A stretch of 21,140 nt of DNA from Saprospiraceae bacterium (GCA_016719855.1 JADJYH010000033.1:1-21140); one strand, 5' to 3'. Positions 1 through 7,903 are shown, numbered from the stretch's first letter. A program made the numbers and translations. Notes: a model not told the origin generated them from the sequence alone.

Positions 1-2
1 TC

Positions 3-344
3 GAACGCTCCATCCAGGTGGTACCAGATGCCGACTTCCACCACAAGACAGATTTTTCTACATCAGGACAGCTTTTCACCCAAACAGGGACGGTATCAAC
101 GACCTGTTCAAAGCATTTTCAGGACAGAACCTGGAAATAGTCCACTGAACTCAGGCTCTTCGACCGTTGAGGAAATGCGCTGTTTACTACCTTCGACCCT
201 GCCGAAGGCTGGGACGGTAATATCTTCCGGGAAACGCAGATGCAATCCACCGTTTATGTCTGGTATTTAAAAGCCACCGTGACGGCCTGCGGCAACAGTA
301 CGATAGACGTTTTCCAAAAAGGCGATGTCACGATAGTACGGTGA
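3..344 (+). pseudogene. 3' fragment of a T9SS type B (CHU_C / gliding-motility C-terminal domain) protein
   Basis: The stretch encodes the end of a CHU_C-type domain, the C-terminal signal that sends large surface proteins through the type IX secretion system. In one frame near 56-145 it reads TAFHPNRDGINDLFKAF, matching the family's AFTPNGDGINDxF hallmark. In a second frame from 153 it reads RLFDR-stop-GNALF, where the family has FDRWG, then GWDGN near 207-221, VYVWYLKA near 255-278 and a terminal KGDVTIVR before TGA at 342-344. The frame changes between about 145 and 153, and a TGA stands where Trp is expected, so the copy is broken as given. The body of the gene lies outside the window. 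The family match is clear from motif order. Whether the breaks are real decay or sequence error cannot be decided here. Confidence 0.75.
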
Positions 345-364
345 AGCAGTGTATAAAACAGGAG

Positions 365-545
365 ACACGCTGCCCATTTTTGTTGATTATGAACCATGCC
401 CTTGCGGTTCAGCACGCCTTATGAACTTTGCCGGATGGCACATCCACATCGTTGGTGGACAGGAGAAAGATGTTCTCTAGGAAATAACCTCTTTGCTTGC
501 TTGCTTGTGGTGGCTGTGGCCATATCCCTTTTCTTTCCAGGGCAG
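365..545 (+). repeat. Dispersed ~180-bp repeat, copy A
   Basis: This segment aligns by eye with 2745-2930 in the same orientation at roughly 80-85 percent identity, with several one-base gaps. Shared anchors are GATTATGAACCA, CTTGCGGTTC, ACTTTGCCGGATGGC, GGAAATAACC and GGTGGCTG. Translations exist in several frames (one gives CPCGS followed by a Gly-rich stretch), but the gaps change frame between copies and no family was recognised. It abuts the 3' end of the minus-strand BNR pseudogene. It could be a mobile-element remnant or a duplicated piece of an unknown gene. Confidence 0.7.
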
Positions 546-555
546 CAGCAGGCAA

Positions 556-1767
556 TTATATTTTACGAATTTCCACTTGAGGCGGGGGCACCATCGCTGG
601 TATCGAATGGCATAAAACCCTTTGGATAAACCTGACACATCGGTTTATATGCTTAATGGAACTTATTTCCTTGGTCAAGACAGTTCTTCCCGAATAATCT
701 AACGATGTCAATTGCTGCCGTTTCGTGATAATCGTTTATTTTAATATCCAAATAGTCTTGTACTGGATTTGGATAGACCTTAATATCATAATTTAGCTAA
801 AGCCTCTGAACTGGCGGGAAGTAAAACGATCCTTCAGAAAGTACGGTACTTCACGGAATACTTGGAAACGAAAATCCTGGAAGAACTAAATGATGCTATT
901 TTATAAACTGGCGCATTTTGACCCGTAGATATTGGTGAATAATTCCGCCTTGTTGGTCGAAAGATAAACGTTGCCATTTAAGGTTGTTTAAAAAGCACAT
1001 TATCGACAAAAGCATAAGCCTCTATAGGAAGTGCCTATATTATTGGCAATTTCCTCAATGCAGTACTTTTTCGCCTCCCATGTACCTGACAAAGTGTTAT
1101 ATTTAAAACGCCTACACCACTGACGCCACAATAAACGTCGCCATCCCCATTGGATGCTATTGATTATACTTAGAGTATAGCGTAGGCGATATTGTCGGAA
1201 GACCATTACTGATTTGCGTAAACGTTGCTCCATGGTCAATTGAATAATATACACCTTACCGAAACGGTAGAAACGTAGATATGGTCATCATCATCAATGG
1301 AGATGTCAGTAACTGAACCATTACGGTCAAACAACCTTGGTCAAATTGGGCGTATTCAAGGTGATTTCCATAAGAATCCATTGACACCGGCAATGAACAG
1401 GGACGTGCCGTCAATTGAACATTCAGTTGGGCCATTGCTGGGAACCGTTGTTCCATCAAATTGCTGCCAACTCTGGCCCCAGGTTGTCCTGATACCCAAA
1501 TGCCTTTGTACAAAATCGTCACGAACAACCTGCGGACCCAAAGCATCCCTTACAAAAAGGCGATGCTGGCAGGTGGAAATTATCCCTGTCCAGGTTGCGC
1601 CATTGTCGTACGAAATTGACAAAGTATTCAAGCCGCTAACAATAACGGTATCATTCTAACCCTGGAGTCCATAGGTATCCAGCGTTCATGGAATTGGGCA
1701 TTTGCCAGACTTGGGCTTACAGCCAAGGCGGAAAAGGTGATGATTGCAATTGTCAAAATGATTTCAT
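556..1767 (-). pseudogene. Degraded secreted BNR/Asp-box (sialidase-like) repeat protein with T9SS type A tail
   Basis: Read leftwards from ATG at 1767, the protein starts with a signal peptide (LTIAIITFSALAVSPSLANA then QF). It continues with NDTVIVSGLNTLSISYDNGATW, given here as SGLNTL plus the Asp-box SYDNGATW at about 1600-1625, and a second Asp-box, SIDHGATF, near 1220-1245. Beta-propeller-like strands follow (DDDDHIYVSTVSV, GNVYLSTNKAELF). Near 680-785 it reads VYPNPVQDYLDIKI followed by LFGK, and near 595-620 GLSKGFYAIRY; these are the YPNP and GFY hallmarks of the Por secretion tail. Asp-box proteins of this type are exported and bind or cleave extracellular polymers, but no sialidase catalytic residues could be placed, so no enzyme activity is claimed. 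All three minus frames are needed and several in-frame stops occur, so the copy is non-functional or very error-rich. The exact 3' end is uncertain because copy A of the repeat follows. Confidence 0.65.
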
Positions 1768-1974
1768 GTCTTAATGATTAGTTTAAAAATTTTGTTCGGT
1801 TTCTCATTCATTTACTAACCTCCATTCACCTGCTTTCCACTGTTCGAGCCCTATTTCCTCATTTTCACGAAATAGGTTTGCTTTGATGACCTGGGAAAAC
1901 GATGCTAGCCGGGCAAAAATAGGACAATTGGAGCACTTTGTCACTTCATGAACGGGAAACGACCCCTGATTACT

Positions 1975-1991
1975 CCCGACAATTTGTCGGG
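1975..1991. repeat. Perfect 8-bp stem palindrome
   Basis: CCCGACAATTTGTCGGG forms an 8-bp stem with a one-base centre. It sits just left of the REP-like element at 2001-2084 and may belong to it, much as the larger copy at 3635-3776 carries a second CCGGT/ACCGG palindrome. Confidence 0.6.
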
Positions 1992-2000
1992 ACAGACCAG

Positions 2001-2084
2001 ACATCCTATCCCAACGTCTCAGGGCGTGCCAGCAACAGGTAGTTGACTGAAAATTCAAGCACACGTCTGGAGACGTTTGGATGT
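2001..2084. repeat. REP-like inverted repeat, copy 1
   Basis: The left arm starts ACATCC and contains AACGTCTC. The right arm contains GTCTGGAGACGTTTGGATGT, the reverse complement of the same pieces. Between them is the core TGAAAATTCAA. The order ACGTCTC, TGAAAATTCAA, GAGACGT recurs at 3671-3740, so the two are members of one element family. There is no coding capacity. Elements of this shape are often mobilised by REP-associated transposases (RAYT), but no such gene was seen in the window. Confidence 0.65.
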
Positions 2085-2744
2085 TTAACGGTCCACTCGC
2101 CCCTTTGGGAGAGCGCAACCAACGATGCCGTGCTTTGATTGAAAATTGTTGGCAAGCGGGAATATCATCGCCCGTGGATTTGAGACCTACCTTCTTTTCA
2201 GTTCTTGCCTTTTTTGGCGGTGGGCTTTCTATCATTGCTTTGCCTTTTCAGGTGTGATGGTTCCGATTTCGGCCTTGACGTCGGAAGGCTTGTTGCATAA
2301 GCCATAGCAGGTATCCTCCTCCACCTCAATCCTTCGATGCCATCCTGCGTGAGCATCATATTCCTGCGTTGAGTGGAATGGGATACCCCAAAATTGAAAA
2401 GCTTTCCCATTTTCCGACCTGGCGATGACAACGGGCCGTATCTTCTGGCCCAACCTTGGCCAATAGGATAGCGTTGCCACCAATGGCAGTTGCATTTTTA
2501 CTCGTGAGCAGCAACGCAAGGAAGAGGAAAGCCGATCATACCGCCTCCCATTTGAAGATGTTCTTGTCAAAAAAAGCACCTTCTCGTTGTGCTTGTCGAG
2601 GATGTACCGCTCGTCGTGCTTAGCATCGTCGTACACCTGTACACTTCCCAGCCTCGATGCTCTGCGGCTACGGAGGAAAGCACCTTCACCCAACAGTACC
2701 ACCTCGGCCCTTGGCTCCGCTTCCAAATGACTTCATCCAACTGG
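2085..2744. other. Unassigned region with one 164-codon minus-strand reading frame
   Basis: Read on the minus strand, 2726 to 2232 is open from an ATG for 164 codons. The translation contains YDDAKHDERYILDKHNEK near its middle and ends TPEKAKQ before TGA. Codon use is unremarkable and no family, signal peptide or membrane segment was recognised. Small frame changes around 2560, where a T-run (A-run on the minus strand) occurs, could join it to a different downstream frame. Given the frame damage around it, this may be a remnant rather than a gene. Confidence 0.25.
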
Positions 2745-2930
2745 ACACGCTGCGCATTTTTGGCTGATTATGAACCACATGTCCTTGCGGTTCCAGCACC
2801 TTATGGACTTTGCCGGATGGCTACATTCGCATCGTTGGAGGACAAGAGAAGACTGTTCAAGGAAATAACCCGCTTTGTTCGCTTGCTTGCGGTGGCTGCG
2901 GCCATGTCCTTTTTCTCCAAAGGTGGGGCG
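2745..2930 (+). repeat. Dispersed ~180-bp repeat, copy B
   Basis: This is the second copy of the segment at 365-545, in the same orientation and about 2.4 kb away. It is open in one plus frame for its whole length (part of a stretch open from 2589 to 3005), reading for example SLEDKRRLFKEITRF, whereas copy A is interrupted in the corresponding frame. The flanks differ from those of copy A on both sides, so only the internal 180 bp is shared. Confidence 0.7.
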
Positions 2931-3634
2931 TTTTGTGGAAAGTGGATACTCATCACAAGTGCCACTTCGCTCAACACCTGTTCAAACTACTGCAAGAATG
3001 GGTGAGAGACTGAGGGAGGCTGTGGCGAAAAAGCTATTACGGCAAAGTGGAAGACACAGCAGTCGAAAAATCCTCCACAAATTCACAGCCCAAGCTAATT
3101 GCACGATTCAATATCACAAAGCCGGATAAATACAGTCCTTTCCTTGACTTGATGCAAGGCTGGTTTTGTCAAATTTCCATTCATTGACGAAAAGTGCTTT
3201 TTCGGCGTCATCGCCCTTCAAAACGACCATGTTGCTGTTCGTTGACCAGGCCTTTCACGTCAACTTTTTGGAAGGATTCCGAGACGTTTCGATAATGAAA
3301 ACTATGGTCCAGGATTGATAGTCAGCTCGATTTTCGGTCGGCTTCACATTATTTCCACAACCCCAAGTGCCGTAAATTTTGTTTCCAAAATCATTTCGTT
3401 GGTACATGGAACGCCAGTGAACGACATCGCTATCATAGCGAAAATGATGGCTTAGAAATTTTTGCATAAACTTAAATTTTTTATGGATTTGGAAAAAGGA
3501 GGACTTGAAGTGACCAATCAACCACAAAATGCTTTGAAATGGAACCTATTTTCAATAAAAGGTTGTAAATTGGGGTGCACTTTTTTTTAGTGTCGTCGTA
3601 AAGCATCAAAATTTTAAAATTAAACAGTTGCTAT
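2931..3634. other. Unassigned region, fragmentary reading frames only
   Basis: No recognisable gene. On the minus strand an open stretch from 3527 to 3255 translates to a basic-aromatic segment with MYQRNDFGNKIYGTWGCG in it. Another short one below it, starting at about 3229, begins MVVLKGDDAEKALFVNEW and stops after about 38 codons. The two could be pieces of one frameshifted gene reading leftwards. No domain family was recognised. From about 3540 to 3634 the DNA is AT-rich and empty. Confidence 0.3.
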
Positions 3635-3776
3635 CCGCTGGTTCCGGTCTCTTGACCGGATACCACTATCTGAACGTCTCAAGACGTGTGTCACAGCAGC
3701 TATATTGAAAATTCAAACATACGCACGTCAGAGACGTGCCGATAGTGGTGTCCGGTTTGGAAACCGGAACCAGCGG
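3635..3776. repeat. REP-like long inverted repeat, copy 2
   Basis: The left arm 3635-3690 and right arm 3722-3776 are reverse complements at about 46 of 56 positions, around a 31-base AT-rich centre that contains TTGAAAATTCAA. Each arm is itself two small palindromes: CCGGTCTCTTGACCGG followed by ACGTCTCAAGACGT on the left, with equivalent pairs on the right. Single-stranded, the element could fold either as one long hairpin or as four short ones. It shares its core with the copy at 2001-2084. There is no gene inside. Confidence 0.8.
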
Positions 3777-3883
3777 TGGTGATGCCGTTGTTAATTTTGA
3801 AAAAGAACACCTTGGGCCAGCAGGGGAAACCGGAACCAGCAGTGCCGTTGTTAATTTTGGAAAAGACCTTGGGCCAGCTGGGG
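3761..3883. repeat. Two-copy tandem direct repeat, ~57-65 bp unit
   Basis: The first unit, 3761-3825, and the second, 3827-3883, both run AAACCGGAACCAGC, GCCGTTGTTAATTTTG, a short A-rich stretch, then CTTGGGCCAGC and a G-run. The second is shorter by small deletions. The start of unit 1 overlaps the right tip of the palindromic element at 3635-3776, so the duplication seems to have used the tip of that element as its edge. Confidence 0.75.
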
Positions 3884-3999
3884 CTAAAGAATTGAACACT
3901 TATGTACTGCTATGTTTGAAATGTGGAAGACTTGCCACAACAGGTGTGAGCTTTCGGTTGTTCACTATTCTGGTAGTTCATAGTCTTTAACAATCATCT

Positions 4000-4563
4000 T
4001 TAAAAGGGCTTGTTGATAACGACATTTTTATAAATTGGTGTATCATCATTTGTATATGAGAGTAACATAATAATAATTTTTTCAATATCAAAAATGCAAT
4101 TGATCCCTAAATAAATTGCTTTTACCTGTTCAGGTTTAAAATGAAAATAACCTTTATTTTTTCTAGCAACTCTCCACTCTTTTTCATATCCCCAATTACT
4201 AGATTTAATAGCAAAGTCTTTTAAAATGTAGGCAACACTTTGAGAATTTTCAACATCGTCACTTCTTAGTTTGAAATACCAATCAATGTCAAAATCTGGA
4301 AGATTGTCTTGATAAATTACTTTTTGAATATGATTGTGGCTTTCATCAAAGTCAATAGCAGCTAATAATTGAAAATCTTGTCTCCCGCTTATAATAGCTT
4401 TTGCTTTGAACTCTTCAACTTGATTTTTTTAAAATGTCTTGGAACTATCGCCAAGCATTCAAAGGGAGTCATTCATGTTAGTATAGTTATCACACCATAT
4501 GCCTGCATTGATAAGGCTCTTAAACGAATTGGTAGTCGGTGGAAAATACTTATATAGTAACAT
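4000..4563 (-). CDS. DUF2971-like protein, about 187 residues, with two compensating frame breaks
   Basis: The reading begins at ATG 4563 with MLLYKYFPPTTNSFKSL, followed by IWCDNYTNMND and then FECLAIV. This matches the LYKYR...L...LW...NDPFE start of DUF2971 proteins. The C-terminal half includes NWGYEKEWRVA and AIYLGIN, equivalent to the family's conserved YEKEWR and IxLG motifs, and the frame stops at 4000-4002. The family has no settled biochemical role but is often found in defence and accessory regions. Two one-base breaks occur, one at CCCTTT near 4463 and one in a run of seven A near 4432. They cancel, so the total length (564 nt) is a whole number of codons. The middle segment common in longer members (a shYadnHkGv-like motif) is not visible, so this is a short form. 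The gene is much more AT-rich than the genes to its right, suggesting separate acquisition. Confidence 0.6.
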
Positions 4564-4911
4564 TTGTAAGAATTGAAGTTTTGCAAAGTTTGTCCATGGT
4601 GGCGACCAAACGTGTCAGCATACGCACCAGTCGTCTCAAGTATCTAATTTTTTAGCAAGTTTTGTAACTAGATTCTACAGACTGAACAGTTTCGTTTCAG
4701 CAGCCATAAAATCAGCTACTCCTAACCTAAGCCTGCCATTCGTTTCAATTCAGGTTTTCTCCACCTTATTAGTATGTACCCGCAAAGCTAATCACCTCCC
4801 AAAAAACCAAGCAGCCCCGAAAAATAAATTTGCCCACTTTGCCGCCTTCCTCGAACTGGTTTTTACCCATCATACCATACCCCCACGCTACTGTAAAGTC
4901 CACCCCCATTT
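4564..4911. other. Non-coding stretch, nothing recognised
   Basis: No gene, RNA or convincing repeat was seen. The left part is AT-rich like the DUF2971 gene. From about 4800 it becomes C-rich on the plus strand, leading into the minisatellite. It could hold the promoter of the minus-strand gene at 4563, but no clear Bacteroidota promoter (TTTG, then TAnnTTTG) was identified. Confidence 0.4.
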
Positions 4912-5250
4912 TCACCAAAATTCCCGTTTCGCACTATTTTGGTGACAAAAGAACCATTTTCCAGCCCATTCATCGCTCCTATTCGCAAGATGCGTATTTC
5001 CCGAAGCCTGTTCGTGTTTTCGCAGCACCTGTTCGTGCTTTCCCGAAGCCAGTTCGTCTTTCCGCACCACCCGTTCGTTTCTTCCCGAAGCAAGTTCGTC
5101 TTTCCGCACCACCTGTTCGTTCTTTCCTGAAGCAAGTTCGTTCTTTCTCAGCGGTAGTTCGTTCCTTCCCGGCATCCGTTCGTCCTTTCTCGAAGCAAGT
5201 TCGGTCTGCCGCAGCGCTAGTTCGTTCTTTCGGGAAGGCAGTTCGTCCAT
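4912..5250 (-). CDS. Possible small heptad-repeat protein encoded by the minisatellite
   Basis: Read from ATG 5250, 51 bases past the oxidoreductase stop, the minus strand is open for 112 codons. It begins MDELPSRKNELALR and continues as twelve near-regular heptads of the form (K/R)(N/D/H)E(L/Q/R)xx(G/R), with an alternation such as KNEQVVR KDELASG, and a 31-residue non-repeat tail ending REFW. Lys/Arg and Leu codons vary synonymously between units, which favours coding on this strand, but the Glu codon is always GAA and the plus strand is also open through the repeat, which fits non-coding repetition equally well. It would be a small, highly charged, helix-prone protein. No family is known to me. 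This is the weakest of the listed coding calls. Confidence 0.3.
   Translation of the reverse strand: MDELPSRKNELALRQTELASRKDERMPGRNELPLRKNELASGKNEQVVRKDELASGRNERVVRKDELASGKHEQVLRKHEQASGNTHLANRSDEWAGKWFFCHQNSAKREFW
5007..5248. repeat. 21-bp minisatellite, 11.5 units
   Basis: Eleven exact-length 21-base units run from 5007 to 5237, with a partial unit to 5248. Each contains GTTCGT (once GTTCGG) at the same place, followed by a pyrimidine-rich part and then either CGAAG or CACCA-like ends. Odd and even units alternate over part of the array, giving a 42-bp higher-order period. There is no indel in 242 bases, which is striking because neighbouring genes carry frequent one-base frame breaks. Confidence 0.9.
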
Positions 5251-5300
5251 GTCCACCCGCTCACCCCGCTCACGGCTCACCCGCTCCCACGCTCACACCG

Positions 5301-6618
5301 TCACTTCCCACCCCGCTCGTACTCCTGCCCCACTGCTTCATCGCTTCGTTGTCACCTACGATATGCCCATTGCGTTGGTCAATGTTCAGCACCGCCCCGT
5401 CTGCCGGGCGATGTTGCCGAGTTGGCACATCAGCACGCTCTTGTGGCCTTCGGCAATGGGGCTGTTGTGCGGCTTGCCCGTGCGAACGGCGTTGAGGAAG
5501 TTGGCGATATGCACCCCGTCGAGGTTGGCATCGGGGCTGGCCGTGTTGGTGGAATTGGCGGCTGCGTCAGTTGGCTTCACCTCTTTGATCACCTTCACTG
5601 GATTGTCGTTTGAGTAAATTTTGTAGCCGTTGCCGATGACGAGCATCGTGCCCTTTTCCCCATAAAAAGGTTGCCCCGCCCGTCGCCCTCGATGGGGTGT
5701 ACGTTACAACTGCGGCTCTCTCCCAGGTCATCGTGCGCCCGTCCTCGAAGTCGAAGGTGAGCACCATCGTGTCCGGGAACTCCCAATCGTCGTGGAAATG
5801 ATAGCGGCCACCGCTGGCCACCACCCGGCTGGGGTAGTCCTGGCCCATGCCCCAGCGGGCCACGTCAATTTCGTGGGTGCCGTTGTTCAGCGCCTCGCCT
5901 GTGCCCCAGTGCTTGAACCAGTGCCAGTCGTACGGATGAATATTGTCCCGAAAAGCCGTGCGGGGAGCAGGGCCTTGCCAGAGGTCCCAGTCGAGGCCAG
6001 CGGGCACGGGCGCCTCCTTGCCGAAGCCGATGGGCTGGCGGTTGTTGGCGTACCAGCCTTTGGCAAAATAGACCTTGCCAATGACGCCGCCGTGTAGTTC
6101 GTCCATCGCCTGCACCACGTTCGGCCACGAGCGGCGCTGGTTGCCCATCTGGATGATGCGGCCATATTTGCGCTCCGCCTCCAGCAGCAGCTCGCCCTCA
6201 CGGGGGTTGTGGCTGCACGGTTTTTCCACGTAAACATGCTTGCCCGCCTTCACCGCCATGATGGCCACCGGAGCGTGCCAATGGTCGGGCGCAGCGATGC
6301 AGATGGCGTCCAAGTCCTTGTTATCCAGTAGTTTGCGGATGTCCTTTTCGCCTTTGGGCGGGCGGTTTTGCAGCTTCGCAATGCCAGCTATGCCCGTGTC
6401 GAGGTAGCCCTGGTCCACATCGCAGATCCACGTCACCTCCGTGTCGGGCATTTTGGCAAAGTTCTCTGCCAAGGCCATGCCCCGGCTTCGGATGCCCATC
6501 ACGGCCACGTTGATTTTTTTGGAAGGCAGCCCCTTCGTGAAAAACGGGATGGGCTGGATGGAAACGGCCACGCCCGCAAGGGCGGCGTGTTTGATGAAAT
6601 TGCGGCGGGTGTTTTCAT
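5301..6618 (-). CDS. Gfo/Idh/MocA-family oxidoreductase with twin-arginine signal, frameshifted
   Basis: This NAD(P)-dependent sugar-type oxidoreductase is predicted to be exported folded by the Tat system. After ATG 6618 the sequence, with one base missing near 6610, gives a TRRNFIKHAALAGVAVS twin-arginine leader. The Rossmann fold starts at INVAVMGIRSRG (about residues 37-47). The family EKP motif is at EKPCSHN (about residue 132), and the substrate-side motif HPYDWHWFKHWGTGE is followed by NNGTHEIDVARWGMG. The C-terminus, in other frames, reads HIANFLNAVRTGKPHNSPI, then QLGNIARQTGR and EYERGGK before the stop at 5301-5303. The total of about 439 residues fits the family. Frame changes lie near 6610, 5700-5640, 5395 and 5320. 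Its substrate is unknown; relatives act on sugars or inositols. It lies 66 bases downstream of the MoxR stop on the same strand, separated by an ATTGTTGAATTG repeat. Confidence 0.85.
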
Positions 6619-6655
6619 GTCATTACCATTTTGGAAATTGGTTTTTGTGGCCAAA

Positions 6656-6686
6656 AACAATTCAACAATGTAGCAATTCAACAATT
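6656..6686. repeat. ATTGTTGAATTG-family intergenic repeat
   Basis: The plus strand reads AACAATTCAACAAT, two bases, AGCAATTCAACAATT, that is two direct copies of a 12-mer. It fills most of the gap between the MoxR stop codon (6685-6687) and the oxidoreductase start (6618). The same double unit occurs at 20900-20930, differing only in the two spacer bases. Confidence 0.75.
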
Positions 6687-7792
6687 ATCGAGGAACTTCA
6701 CTCTTCTTCAAAATATCGTCAATCACGTCCTTCGTGTCAAACCCCTCCATCTCGCTCCGGCGTCAGGATGATGCGGTGGTTGAGCACCGGGTAGGCCACG
6801 AAGCGGATGTCGTCGGGGGTCACGAAGTCCCGGCCGCTCATGGCGGCGATGGCCTTCGAGGCTTTCAGGATGGCCAGTGAAGCCCTTGGCGAAGCGCCGA
6901 GGAACAGGTCGGGGTGTTCCCGGGTGTTATGTACCACGGCGGCTATGTAGTCAAGCAGTTCTTCCCGGATTTGCACCTGCTCCACCAGTTTGCGGCAAGC
7001 AGCAATGCCAGCGTCGCTGAAAACGGGCTTCACCTCGTCCTTCACCGCCATGCTGAAATCGCTGCGGAAACGGCGCAGGATGGCCTTTCCTCTTCCAGTT
7101 CGGGATATTTCACCTTGATTTTGAAGATGAAACGGTCGAGCTGCGCCTCTGGCAATTTGTAGGTGCCTTCCTGCTCGATGGGGTTCTGTGTGGCCAGCAC
7201 GAAGAACGGCTGCCGCATCACGTGGGTCGTGCCGTCCACCGTCACCTGGTACTCCTCCATCACCTCGAAGAGCGCCGATTGCGTCTTGGCAGGGGCACGA
7301 TTTATCTCGTCAATGAGGATGATATTGCTGAACACCGGCCCGGCATTGAAGGTGAAGTCCGAGGTCTTCATGTTGAACACGGTGGTGCCCACCACGTCGC
7401 TCGGCATCAGGTCGGGGGTGAACTGGATGCGGGAGAAGCCGACGTCCAAGGTCTTTGCCAACAGCTTGGCCGTCAGCGTTTTAGCGATGCCCGGAACGCC
7501 CTCAATGAGCACATGGCCATTACAAAAAAGCGCGGCCAGCAGCAGGTCAATCATTTCCTCCTGACCCACGATTACCTTTCGCAGCTCGTTTTTCACCGCA
7601 CCCACCGCGTTGTACACGGGCGAGAGGTCAAGGCGGTTTTGTTGCCAACCGGGGGTGCTTCTTCTACCGACTCGTCGGCTGGAAAGCGGGCACAGCTGAT
7701 TCCGGCTCGGCGGGCAGAAACTCCGCTTCGGCGGGCTGCTCCGGGTTTGTTGATTCCAGTTCTTGGGTTGGGTCGAGATGTTCCTCTGTCAT
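6685..7792 (-). CDS. MoxR-family AAA+ ATPase, frameshifted
   Basis: This is a MoxR-type AAA+ ATPase, a cytoplasmic chaperone-like ATPase that usually works with von Willebrand A or DUF58 partner proteins. From ATG 7792 (MTEEHLDPTQELES) there is an acidic, low-complexity N-terminal extension of about 45 residues. The conserved start NRLDLSPVYNAVGAVKNEL and KVIVGQEEM follow. The Walker A motif is GVPGIAKT (about residues 98-105), Walker B is IILIDEINRAP (about 155-165) and sensor 1 is ATQNPIEQEGTY. The C-terminal lid reads LGASPRASLAILKASKA, then FVTPDDIRFVAYPVLNHRI, ending KSEVPR at 6685. Frame changes are near 7670, 7080 and 6755. The total of about 369 residues is slightly long for the family because of the extension. 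No DUF58 or VWA partner is visible next to it, which is unusual, although one may be absent only because the neighbouring genes differ here. Confidence 0.9.
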
Positions 7793-7818
7793 TATTGAAA
7801 ATGATGAATGGTGGTTGC

Positions 7819-7903
7819 GGATTGGAAAGCCCGAAGGGATTTCTAAGCCAATATTTTTCACTCAGGCTTAGAAATCCCTTCCTACGGTCGGGCTTTCCAA
7901 TCC
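7819..7903. repeat. Long hairpin repeat at the 3' end of the hydrolase gene
   Basis: The left arm 7819-7849 pairs perfectly with the right arm 7865-7903, except for an 8-base bulge (CTACGGTC region) in the right arm. The loop is 15 bases. The arms begin GGATTGGAAAGCCCG and end GGGATTTCTAAGCC. The TAA stop of the hydrolase (7868-7870) lies inside the right arm, so the last residues of that protein (GLESPTVGRDF) are encoded by the repeat. It has no T-run and looks more like an inserted palindromic unit than a classical terminator, although it could still act as one between the hydrolase and MoxR genes. Confidence 0.85.

Noticed and set aside
3666..3990. Short frames on both strands across the palindromic element and tandem repeat
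   Set aside because: Their translations are made of the repeats themselves, with no domain or start-site support.
5007..5248. CRISPR array
   Set aside because: Units are 21 bp with no separate spacers; variation is spread over the whole unit, and no cas gene is nearby.
4830..5495. Long plus-strand open frame through the minisatellite, with PVRxFxK-type repeats
   Set aside because: It runs antisense through the end of the oxidoreductase gene, and its openness follows from the stop-free 21-bp repeat. The minus strand has a better-placed start and synonymous variation.
5792..6097. Plus-strand frames opposite the Gfo/Idh oxidoreductase
   Set aside because: They are antisense shadows of a gene with clear family motifs, caused by high GC.
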